Part shown: piece by piece, positions 1 to 5,392 of the stretch | How positions within the stretch are numbered: the stretch's first letter is position 1 | Layout of the letters: every line of letters starts with the position of its first letter | Assembly: GCA_948438565.1 (NCBI GenBank) | Contig: CAOJLW010000098.1 | Location: 1-8,283 of the forward strand | From: an uncultured Lachnospiraceae bacterium | Lineage (GTDB): Bacteria > Bacillota > Clostridia > Lachnospirales > Lachnospiraceae | Direction of reading: 5' to 3' | DNA length: 8,283 bases | Translations under genes and position numbers: made by a program | Notes under the pieces: model-generated | Database searches by the model: none | Told to the model about the DNA's origin: nothing | The model's input: the letters and a program-made list of their open reading frames with translations, nothing else

Positions 1-50
1 GGGTATGTCCGGAATGTGCGGAAGGCAAAGAACAGTTTATTGAGGCGTAA
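1..50 (+). CDS. Rubredoxin or rubredoxin domain, C-terminal end only
   Basis: The frame starting at base 3 reads VCPECAEGKEQFIEA and then stops at TAA 48-50. The split codon before it ends in GG, which fits Trp. This matches the second iron-binding knuckle and tail of rubredoxins (W-V-C-P-x-C-G-x-G-K-x-x-F), with Cys-x-x-Cys ligating the Fe(SCys)4 centre; here Ala replaces the usual Gly after the second Cys. Rubredoxins are small cytoplasmic one-electron carriers. The stop lies 20 bases before the fprA start, so the two genes are probably co-transcribed and this protein is the likely electron donor to FprA. The rest lies outside the window, so it could be a free rubredoxin of about 52 residues or the C-terminal domain of a larger protein such as a flavin reductase-rubredoxin fusion (Hrb type) or a rubrerythrin. 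Confidence 0.82.
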   Translation, partial: VCPECAEGKEQFIEA

Positions 51-70
51 GGACGAAAGGAGGAACGAAT

Positions 71-1285
71 ATGTATTGTGTACGTAATATTACAGAGGAT
101 TTGTATTGGGTCGGCGCGAATGACCATAGACTGCATTTGTTTGAAAATATTCATCCGATTCCCTATGGCGTCAGCTATAATGCGTATCTGCTCTTGGATG
201 AGCAGACAGTCTTGTTTGATACGGTGGATTGGTCGGCATATCGCCAGTTGGCGGAGAATTTGGATTACTTGTTAGGCGATCGTCCGTTGGATTGGCTGGT
301 GATTAATCATATGGAACCGGATCACGCCGCGAGTGTAGAGCAGATTTTGCTGCGGTATCCGCAGGTAAAGATTATTTCAACGGAAAAAGCGTATATGCTG
401 ATGCGCCAGTTTGGCTTCCATCCGGATTCCCATGAATGCATTACGGTAGCGGAAGGGGATACGCATACGTTTGGAAAGCATACGGTAACGTTTGTGGCCG
501 CGCCGATGGTGCACTGGCCGGAAGCGATGGTTACCTTTGACGTGACAAACGGCGTGCTTTTTTCCGCAGATGCGTTTGGCTCCTTTATCGCGCTGGATGG
601 CAAGCTGTTTGCTGATGAAGTGGATTTTGACCGGGATTGGATCGATGAAGCGCGCCGTTATCTGGTCAATATTGTTGGAAAATATGGCCCGCATATCCAG
701 CTGCTGCTCAAAAAAGCGGGAGGCATTTTGGATCAGATTCGATATATCTGTCCGCTCCATGGTCCGGTATGGCGTGATAATTTGGGTTATTTTGTGGAAA
801 AATATGATAAGTGGAGCCGTTATGAGCCGGAGGAAACAGGCGTGATGATTGCCTATGCTTCGATGTACGGCAATACGGAATCGGCCGCTCAGGCTCTGGC
901 CAGCAAGCTCTGCGAGAAAGGCTGCGCCAATGTCAAGGTATACGATGTCTCCAATACGCACGTTTCGTATCTGATTTCGGAGGCTTTTAAATACAGCCAT
1001 ATTGTGCTGGCTTCTGTCACGTATAACCTGGGCATCTATCCGGTTATGCACAATTTTCTGATGGATATGAAGGCTTTGAATATGCAGAACCGAACCTTTG
1101 CTTTGATTGAAAACGGTTCCTGGGCCTGCAAGTCCGGAGATTTGATGCAGAAATATATTGACGAGGAATTAAAAAACATGACGGTGCTCAATGAAAGGCT
1201 GAGCCTTGCATCCGCTATGGGAGCCGATAAAAATATCGAACTGGAGGCTTTGGCGGACGCCATTATCGATTCGATAAAAGCGTAG
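71..1285 (+). CDS. fprA: A-type flavodiiron protein (FprA), oxygen/nitric oxide reductase
   Basis: This 404-residue protein has the two-domain build of class A flavodiiron proteins. Residues 1 to about 250 form a metallo-beta-lactamase-like diiron domain with the complete ligand set: H80-x-E82-x-D84-H85, H148, D167 and H230. Residues from about 256 form a flavodoxin domain whose FMN phosphate loop is SMYGNTE (264-270). The family reduces O2 to water or NO to N2O in the cytoplasm of anaerobes, using electrons from reduced rubredoxin. The length is typical and no key residue is missing. The start is set by AGGAGG at 58-63, seven bases before the ATG. The upstream rubredoxin tail is the expected partner, as in the fprA-hrb pair of Moorella. 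The choice between O2 and NO as main substrate cannot be read from the sequence. Confidence 0.95.
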   Translation: MYCVRNITEDLYWVGANDHRLHLFENIHPIPYGVSYNAYLLLDEQTVLFDTVDWSAYRQLAENLDYLLGDRPLDWLVINHMEPDHAASVEQILLRYPQVKIISTEKAYMLMRQFGFHPDSHECITVAEGDTHTFGKHTVTFVAAPMVHWPEAMVTFDVTNGVLFSADAFGSFIALDGKLFADEVDFDRDWIDEARRYLVNIVGKYGPHIQLLLKKAGGILDQIRYICPLHGPVWRDNLGYFVEKYDKWSRYEPEETGVMIAYASMYGNTESAAQALASKLCEKGCANVKVYDVSNTHVSYLISEAFKYSHIVLASVTYNLGIYPVMHNFLMDMKALNMQNRTFALIENGSWACKSGDLMQKYIDEELKNMTVLNERLSLASAMGADKNIELEALADAIIDSIKA

Positions 1286-1288
1286 TCG

Positions 1289-1307
1289 ATTGCCGCACCG
1301 CGGCAAT
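1289..1307 (+). terminator. Short GC-rich hairpin after fprA, weak or atypical terminator
   Basis: ATTGCCGC (1289-1296) and GCGGCAAT (1300-1307) are perfect reverse complements around the three-base loop ACC, beginning four bases after the fprA stop codon. The stem is strong, but the bases after it (ACGTTGAACC) are not T-rich, so it does not meet the usual intrinsic terminator pattern. It may protect the 3' end of the fprA mRNA or attenuate read-through into the ZIP gene. Confidence 0.4.
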
Positions 1308-1328
1308 ACGTTGAACCGAATGCTATCG

Positions 1329-1370
1329 CCCTGCATATATAATCATGAAGGAGATGTTATATATGCAGGG
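1329..1370 (+). promoter_or_regulatory. 14-bp inverted repeat enclosing the RBS and start codon of the ZIP gene
   Basis: CCCTGCATATATAA (1329-1342) is exactly complementary to TTATATATGCAGGG (1357-1370). Inside, CAT (1344-1346) can pair with ATG (1354-1356), with T1343 bulged. That leaves a seven-base apical loop, GAAGGAG, which is the Shine-Dalgarno. The likely start codon ATG (1363-1365) lies in the 3' arm. In an mRNA the structure would expose the SD but bury the start codon, which suggests translational control. At the DNA level the same symmetry could be an operator. The left arm also holds a perfect TATAAT (1338-1343), but no -35 sits at the ideal distance; TTGAAC at 1311-1316 is 21 bases upstream. 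The symmetry is seen directly; the regulatory role is inferred. Confidence 0.6.
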
Positions 1371-2127
1371 AATTTTATACGCATTTTTAGGGACGTTATT
1401 TACATTTGGAATTACTGCGTTTGGAGCGTTAAACGTATTTGTGGTACGTAAGAGCAAGGATCATACGATGGAGTCGCTGACCTTGGGATTTGCAGGCGGC
1501 GTAATGGTCGCGGCTTCGATCTGGTCCTTGCTGATTCCCGGGATGGAACGCGCAAAAGAGCTGGGACAGGTAAGCTGGCTTGTTATGACCGTGGGATTTT
1601 TGGCGGGCGTGGGTTTCCTGTTGGCCGCAGATAAGCTGATTCAGAGAAAATTGGCCCTCAAAGAGAAAAAAAGCGCCCTGATGCTTGTCATTGCCATTAC
1701 CGCCCATAATATTCCGGAGGGCATGGCTGTGGGACTGGCGTTTGCACTGGCTGCGGCGCAGCCGGGAGACGAAGCGCTTTGGTCGGGCGCCGTGGCGTTG
1801 ACGGTTGGAATTGGAATTCAGAATTATCCGGAAGGGATGGCTGTGGCGCTGCCGCTTATCCGGGAAGGGACGCCAAAACCCCGGGCATTTTTGACCGGGG
1901 CGATGTCGGCGTTTGTAGAGCCGGTATTTGGCGTGCTTGCGGCTTTTTTGGCTGGCCGCGCATTGGCCTGTATGCCGTTGCTTTTGGCTATGGCGGCAGG
2001 CGCTATGATCTACGTGGTGGTGCAGGAATTGATTCCCGAAGCGCATTTAGACGATGAGGATAAATCCGGTACGCTTGGATTTATCGTCGGCTTTATTGTG
2101 ATGATGATTTTGGATGTTGCTTTGTAA
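1363..2127 (+). CDS. ZIP family metal transporter, GufA-like
   Basis: This is an integral membrane protein of about 254 residues that probably imports Zn(II) or other divalent metals (Fe, Mn) into the cytoplasm. Two signature metal-binding helices are visible: HNIPEG at 115-120 and QNYPEG at 153-158 (numbered from the chosen start). A VEP helix carries Glu186. Hydrophobic segments run at about 3-26, 40-60, 73-90, 105-132, 142-165, 178-199, 203-220 and 237-254, which fits eight membrane passes. A charged loop (about 92-103) precedes helix 4. The frame is open from an ATG at 1345, but that codon lies immediately before the AAGGAG at 1348-1353. The SD points nine bases downstream to ATG 1363, so I use that start. 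The 3' end overlaps the convergent AraC-type gene by 35 bp. Metal preference cannot be decided here. The GufA assignment rests on the HNxPEG/QNxPEG pair. Confidence 0.9.
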   Translation: MQGILYAFLGTLFTFGITAFGALNVFVVRKSKDHTMESLTLGFAGGVMVAASIWSLLIPGMERAKELGQVSWLVMTVGFLAGVGFLLAADKLIQRKLALKEKKSALMLVIAITAHNIPEGMAVGLAFALAAAQPGDEALWSGAVALTVGIGIQNYPEGMAVALPLIREGTPKPRAFLTGAMSAFVEPVFGVLAAFLAGRALACMPLLLAMAAGAMIYVVVQELIPEAHLDDEDKSGTLGFIVGFIVMMILDVAL

Positions 2128-2959
2128 TCGGGATCCAAACCTCGTATTGGGTATCCTGTGGATCCGGGTTTAGATAAACTTCGATATCCGGAGCGTTTGC
2201 ATATTCATAGCCGGACGTAGGCAGCCATTCCGTTACAATACGTCGTTCCAGCTCCTGAATCGATTGACCGGTTCCGCTTCCGGAAAAAATGGCCCAGGTA
2301 GCGGCCGGTACCATATATGTTTCAAATTCCGGACTGCTTTTTGAGGTGGAAACGGCAATATAATAGCGCCATGGCTGCGCGTCATTGCAGGCGCTGACTC
2401 CCAAAACGCCCATGGGCGGCGTATCCATGAGGCCAATCAGTTTTTGCAGGGTTCCGTTTGCGGTGATTTCTTTCCATTTTGACGGTATAACGGCGAAATT
2501 TTTTTCGATGTCTTTGTCTAACGGTACGGATACGCCGACAATGCGAAACGCTTCTTTGGATTCTATCCGATAATTCATTTCTTCCACTCCTTTGACTGTC
2601 ATGCTCAATGTGATGGGAGGGAACGATTTGATGGGAACGCCTTCATTGCGAACAGCGGATGGGGGCGCTCCATGTATGGATTGAAAGGCCCGGTTAAACG
2701 CAGTTGGGGAAGCGTATCCATATTTGGCTGCAATGTCGATAATCTTGCTGTCGGCGTCCTGCAAATCCAAGGCCGCCAGCGACATCCTTCTCCTGCGGAT
2801 ATATTCAGATAATGGGATGCCCGCCATATACGTAAACATTCTTTGAAAATGATAGGCGGAACAGCAGGCAATTTTGCCAAGCCGTTCATAGTCGATCTTG
2901 TCTGTCAGATGCTCTTCGATATCTTTTAAAGCTAAGTTGAATCGTTCGATCCATTCCAT
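2093..2959 (-). CDS. AraC family transcriptional regulator with GyrI-like effector-binding domain
   Basis: This 288-residue cytoplasmic regulator has an N-terminal AraC/XylS DNA-binding domain (about 8-106) with two helix-turn-helix units. The first includes LGKIACCSAYHFQRMF and the second IIDIAAKYGYASPTAFNRAF, followed by the family's G-x-x-P-S segment. Residues about 127-284 look like a GyrI-like/effector-binding (AraC_E_bind) domain: it opens with the YRIESKEAFRIVGVSV strand and ends in the typical YEVWIPI strand. Such proteins resemble Rob, SoxS-like and BmrR-type drug-responsive regulators, but the ligand and targets are unknown. The start has AAGGAG (complement of 2970-2975) ten bases upstream. 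The gene is monocistronic on the minus strand and its 3' end overlaps the ZIP gene. It may regulate itself or a distant locus; nothing in the window proves a target. Confidence 0.9.
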   Translation of the reverse strand: MEWIERFNLALKDIEEHLTDKIDYERLGKIACCSAYHFQRMFTYMAGIPLSEYIRRRRMSLAALDLQDADSKIIDIAAKYGYASPTAFNRAFQSIHGAPPSAVRNEGVPIKSFPPITLSMTVKGVEEMNYRIESKEAFRIVGVSVPLDKDIEKNFAVIPSKWKEITANGTLQKLIGLMDTPPMGVLGVSACNDAQPWRYYIAVSTSKSSPEFETYMVPAATWAIFSGSGTGQSIQELERRIVTEWLPTSGYEYANAPDIEVYLNPDPQDTQYEVWIPITKQHPKSSSQ

Positions 2960-2989
2960 CTTTGTTCGTCTCCTTCCTGATTCTATTTG

Positions 2990-2998
2990 ATTGTACCA
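2990..2998 (-). promoter_or_regulatory. Probable extended -10 promoter of the AraC-type gene
   Basis: On the minus strand the sequence reads TGGTACAAT, a TGn extension followed by TACAAT (5 of 6 match to TATAAT). It lies about 31 bases before the start codon. The hexamer 17 bases upstream (AGGAAA) is a poor -35, which extended -10 promoters tolerate. A transcript from here would have a short leader containing the AAGGAG site. Confidence 0.45.
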
Positions 2999-3068
2999 AA
3001 GGCCCGTTGCGGTTTCCTCTCTTTTTCTGCACGAAAATGAGAACGAGGTATCTGATTTTTGTGGATGG

Positions 3069-3104
3069 AAAAAGAAAAGAGACGGCTTCGTTAGGAAGCG
3101 TCTC
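3069..3104 (-). terminator. Intrinsic terminator of the lytic transglycosylase gene
   Basis: Read on the minus strand, GAGACGCTTC (3104-3095) pairs with GAAGCCGTCTC (3089-3079), with one bulged base and a five-base loop. It is followed directly by a T-rich run, TTTTCTTTTT (3078-3069). The hairpin begins 20 bases beyond the stop codon of the minus-strand transglycosylase gene. It would also insulate the AraC-type gene downstream on the same strand. Confidence 0.85.
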
Positions 3105-3124
3105 CTTATAAAATCCGCGTTTGG

Positions 3125-3934
3125 TTAAACGTCATCGCCTGTATTGGTTATGATCAGCGGCCCTGATCCCGGGGCGTTTGTCAGATTTTGGTAAGCGATC
3201 AAGCTGTCTGAGGCTGTATCATCCTCCAATTCCTCTTCGCCTTGAGGCGAGGTGACGGAAAGGGAAAGCGCAAGCTGTGTTTCTTCTTTGCCCAGCAGGG
3301 ATGTGAGATATTTCATATAATCGTCATAGGAAAATATTTCCGTTAAAATATCCCCGGCCAGCGTATTGAGATCCTGATAAGAAACGGATGGATCCTGCCG
3401 GAGCGTGCTTTCTGCCGTATAGAAGGTCTGCGTATTCGGAATCGAAACGCCTTCTTCGAGATAACGCGTAATCTTGGCAACATAGTCCTGCGTCTCCGCA
3501 AAGGGCGGGATGCCGCCATATTTATCCACATTGTTGCTGCCGGCATTGTAAGCGGCCAGAGCCAGGGAAACATTGCCGTTATACTTGTCTAACATTTGGC
3601 GTATGTATTTGGCTCCCCCCATAATATTCTGATAGGGATCGTAGGCGTTGGTGACGCCAAGGCTTGCGGCCGTGGCAGGCATCAGCTGCATTAACCCCTG
3701 TGCGCCGCTTCGGCTGGTAGCGTTGGGGTTGAAGTTGGATTCCTGTTTGGTCATTGCTTTTAGTAAATCGACGGATACGCCATATGTCTGGGAAGCTTCG
3801 GTATAGATATCCTCTAATTGCTTATCTGTTTTCAGATAAGAAGAAAAATCCACATTGGATGAGGACTGCCTGGTCACGGTATCCGATGCGGATACGGCCG
3901 CCCTTAAAGCATCTAAGGCTGAAATATTCGTCAT
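3125..3934 (-). CDS. Lytic transglycosylase, SLT (goose-lysozyme-like) domain protein
   Basis: This 269-residue protein cleaves peptidoglycan between MurNAc and GlcNAc, forming a 1,6-anhydro product, by family inference. The SLT catalytic domain spans about 40-160. The putative catalytic Glu65 is in KQESNFNP, and GLMQLMP (80-86) and AYNAG (128-132) are the other SLT signatures. There is no hydrophobic N-terminal signal or anchor: residues 1-36 are polar and Ser/Thr-rich, so export must use another route or the protein is released differently. Residues about 170-269 match no domain I recognise and end in an acidic, low-complexity tail. AAAGGAG (complement of 3948-3954) lies 13 bases before the ATG, longer than usual, but no other in-frame start codon fits between them. 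The gene is transcribed alone, divergently from azlC. A flagellar-associated or cell-wall remodelling enzyme is possible but unproven. Confidence 0.88.
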   Translation of the reverse strand: MTNISALDALRAAVSASDTVTRQSSSNVDFSSYLKTDKQLEDIYTEASQTYGVSVDLLKAMTKQESNFNPNATSRSGAQGLMQLMPATAASLGVTNAYDPYQNIMGGAKYIRQMLDKYNGNVSLALAAYNAGSNNVDKYGGIPPFAETQDYVAKITRYLEEGVSIPNTQTFYTAESTLRQDPSVSYQDLNTLAGDILTEIFSYDDYMKYLTSLLGKEETQLALSLSVTSPQGEEELEDDTASDSLIAYQNLTNAPGSGPLIITNTGDDV

Positions 3935-3959
3935 GACAGTGTCAACACTCCTTTGATCA

Positions 3960-4054
3960 ACATACTTTTTGACTGCTATAACATACTTTTGACTGCTATA
4001 AAATATTTTTGACTGCTATAACATACTTTTTTACTACTATAACATATTTTTTGA
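3960..4054. repeat. AT-rich tandem repeat, 20-21-bp unit, about 4.6 copies
   Basis: The unit ACATACTTTTTGACTGCTATA occurs at 3960-3980. Variants follow at 3981-4000 (one T fewer), 4001-4020 (starting AAATATTTTT), 4021-4041 (ending TACTACTATA) and a partial copy at 4042-4054. Units differ mainly in T-run length plus a few substitutions, as expected from slippage. The period is close to two helical turns. The array fills the space directly upstream of the transglycosylase ribosome binding site and lies 5' of azlC, so it may contain promoter or repeated regulator-binding sites for one or both divergent genes. Confidence 0.85.
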
Positions 4055-4068
4055 GAAAAAGAAGCCTT

Positions 4069-4096
4069 TTTACAAAAAAATATTGAATTTTAAAAA
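4069..4096 (+). promoter_or_regulatory. Possible promoter of azlCD
   Basis: TTTACA (4069-4074) and TAAAAA (4091-4096) are separated by 16 bases, with 5 of 6 and 4 of 6 matches to the sigma-A consensus. Transcription would begin near 4103, giving a leader of about 45 bases before the azlC ATG at 4149. The region is so AT-rich that such matches arise easily, so this is tentative. Confidence 0.28.
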
Positions 4097-4148
4097 TGTC
4101 TGGTGTAGAGTTAGAAAGTATTGGAAATTCAGGAAAGAAGGGCAGAAG

Positions 4149-4883
4149 ATGAAACAAAGGAGGCGAAGGGGATATGTCCGGGCATTTCGGGCGGCGTTCC
4201 CCTATACGATACCGGTATTGACCGGATATTTGTTTATTGGCACGGCGTTTGGCGTGATGTTTCAGGAAAAAGGGTATAATTTCCTGTGGGCAATTTTAAT
4301 GAGCGTTTTGGTATATGCCGGAAGCGGACAATATCTGGCGGTCAATTTTTTTGCGCCCGGCGTCGGGTTTTTAAATATGATTTTTATGACGTTTATGGTA
4401 AATGTGCGTCATATTTTTTATGGCCTTTCTCTGTTGGAGCGTTTTGGCCGTATGGGAAAGAAACGTCTGTATATGATTTTTTCCCTGACAGACGAAACCT
4501 ATTCTCTGCTATGCATTACAAAAGCGCCCAAGGACGTCCCGGAGGATCAGTTTTTATTTGCCGTGGCCGTATGGGATCATCTGTATTGGATTGCCGGTTC
4601 CGCGATTGGCGCAATGGCCGGCGCTTTGATTCCGTTTAACGCAAAAGGGATTGATTTTGCCATGACGGCGTTATTTATTGTTATTTTTGTCGAGCAGTGG
4701 CTGGCAGGCGGGAAGCGGATCCCGGCGATGATCGGCGTGGTATCCACGGCTGCGCTGCGAATTTTGTTTGGCGGTGAAAATTTTGTCCTGCCGTCTATGA
4801 TTTGTATTATGCTGTGCCTGATTTTTGGCAGAAGATATATCGAAGAGGACATAGAAAAGGGGGTGGATGGACATGCCGCTTAG
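4149..4883 (+). CDS. azlC: AzlC family branched-chain amino acid exporter, large subunit
   Basis: This is a membrane protein of 244 residues. With AzlD it forms an exporter of branched-chain amino acids and analogues (azaleucine resistance in Bacillus; YgaZ-YgaH in E. coli). Family features are the amphipathic start FRAAFPYTIPV, GTAFGV (31-36), YAGSGQY (56-62), NVRHIFYG (85-92), TDETYSL (114-120) and GIDFAMTALF (167-176). Several hydrophobic helices are spread over residues 20-225. The open frame extends upstream to a TTG at 4083, but homologues begin near the FRAAFPYT segment. ATG 4149 has AGAAGGG (4136-4142) six bases upstream, so I prefer it. Its last codons overlap azlD by 11-17 bases, consistent with translational coupling. 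A strong Shine-Dalgarno inside codons 3-5 points to an out-of-frame ATG, which is odd (see findings). Confidence 0.9.
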   Translation: MKQRRRRGYVRAFRAAFPYTIPVLTGYLFIGTAFGVMFQEKGYNFLWAILMSVLVYAGSGQYLAVNFFAPGVGFLNMIFMTFMVNVRHIFYGLSLLERFGRMGKKRLYMIFSLTDETYSLLCITKAPKDVPEDQFLFAVAVWDHLYWIAGSAIGAMAGALIPFNAKGIDFAMTALFIVIFVEQWLAGGKRIPAMIGVVSTAALRILFGGENFVLPSMICIMLCLIFGRRYIEEDIEKGVDGHAA

Positions 4884-5208
4884 CGTCGGGCATTCTCTAT
4901 TGATTATTGCCGTAGTATCGGTGACGACATTTGCGACAAGGGCAATTCCGTTTTTATTGTTTCCCAAAGGGAAAGAAATACCGCCGTTAATCCAATATCT
5001 CGGGAAAGCGCTTCCGCCGGCGGTCATCGGAATGCTGGTTATTTACTGTCTGAAAGGCGTCAACCTGCTGACCTATCCGTATGCCGCTCCGGAGATAATC
5101 GCCGGGACTGTGGTGGTGATTTTGCATATCTGGAAGAGAAATAATCTGTTGAGCATTGGAGTGGGAACCGTACTCTATATGGTATTGATACAACAAGTGT
5201 TTGGATAG
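4873..5208 (+). CDS. azlD: AzlD family branched-chain amino acid exporter, small subunit
   Basis: This small membrane protein of 111 residues is the partner of AzlC. It has about four hydrophobic segments (about 7-30, 40-61, 73-88, 93-110). Family signatures are ATRAIPFLLF (21-30), LGKALPPAVIGMLVIY (43-58) and the C-terminal WKRNNLLSIGVGTVLYM (87-103). Two in-frame ATGs compete, at 4867 and 4873. The AAAAGGGGG at 4855-4863 is only about three bases from the first and nine from the second, so 4873 is preferred; the earlier start would add Met-Asp. The start overlaps the azlC stop. The length is normal for the family, and the gene is followed at once by a terminator, which makes azlC-azlD a closed two-gene operon. 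Confidence 0.9.
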   Translation: MPLSVGHSLLIIAVVSVTTFATRAIPFLLFPKGKEIPPLIQYLGKALPPAVIGMLVIYCLKGVNLLTYPYAAPEIIAGTVVVILHIWKRNNLLSIGVGTVLYMVLIQQVFG

Positions 5209-5234
5209 AGGGCAGACATTCGCCCTCTCTTTTT
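5207..5234 (+). terminator. Intrinsic terminator of azlCD
   Basis: AGAGGGC (5207-5213) pairs perfectly with GCCCTCT (5222-5228) around an eight-base loop, followed by CTTTTT (5229-5234). The stem includes the last two bases of the azlD stop codon, so transcription ends right after the gene. Confidence 0.88.
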
Positions 5235-5299
5235 CGTTTATAGGAAAGACCTTGCCGTTACAGCTCCATACGCATCTCCTAAACGGACAAGCCATTTTC

Positions 5300-5328
5300 T
5301 TGACAATTTATTAACAATGTGGTAATTT
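5300..5328 (+). promoter_or_regulatory. Probable promoter of the AGCS symporter gene
   Basis: A perfect -35 TTGACA (5300-5305) is followed, after 17 bases, by TAATTT (5323-5328), a modest -10. Transcription would start near 5335 and give a leader of about 58 bases. The leader is AT-rich and shows no clear riboswitch or T-box features. The position just after the azlCD terminator supports an independent transcription unit. Confidence 0.55.
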
Positions 5329-5392
5329 TTTGTAGAAATATGCATAAATATATTCTGTCCCATAATATATGCAAAAAAGGAGAGGAGAAGGT

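Noticed and set aside
377..1051. Long open frame of 224 codons on the minus strand within fprA.
   Set aside because: It is antisense to a gene with a full set of conserved catalytic residues, and its predicted protein is basic and low in recognisable motifs.
1429..2046. Minus-strand open frame of 205 codons within the ZIP gene.
   Set aside because: It is a shadow of the membrane protein gene; the product is His/Arg/Gln-rich and unlike any family.
2131..2165. Two GGATCC sites that could pair between the ZIP stop and the AraC-type coding region.
   Set aside because: The stem is six pairs with a loop of 23 bases and no T-run on either strand; it is not a credible terminator.
3930..3944. Overlapping small palindromes GTCATGAC and TGACA-G-TGTCA at the transglycosylase start codon.
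   Set aside because: The symmetry is short and lies between the RBS and the start; it is compatible with chance, and no matching partner site was seen nearby.
3940..3945. TTGACA on the minus strand just before the transglycosylase start.
   Set aside because: It lies downstream of the RBS, and no -10 hexamer is found 16-18 bases further on.
4083..4148. Upstream extension of azlC from a TTG codon at 4083.
   Set aside because: There is no ribosome binding site before it. The extra 22 residues are absent from the usual AzlC start, and ATG 4149 is well placed.
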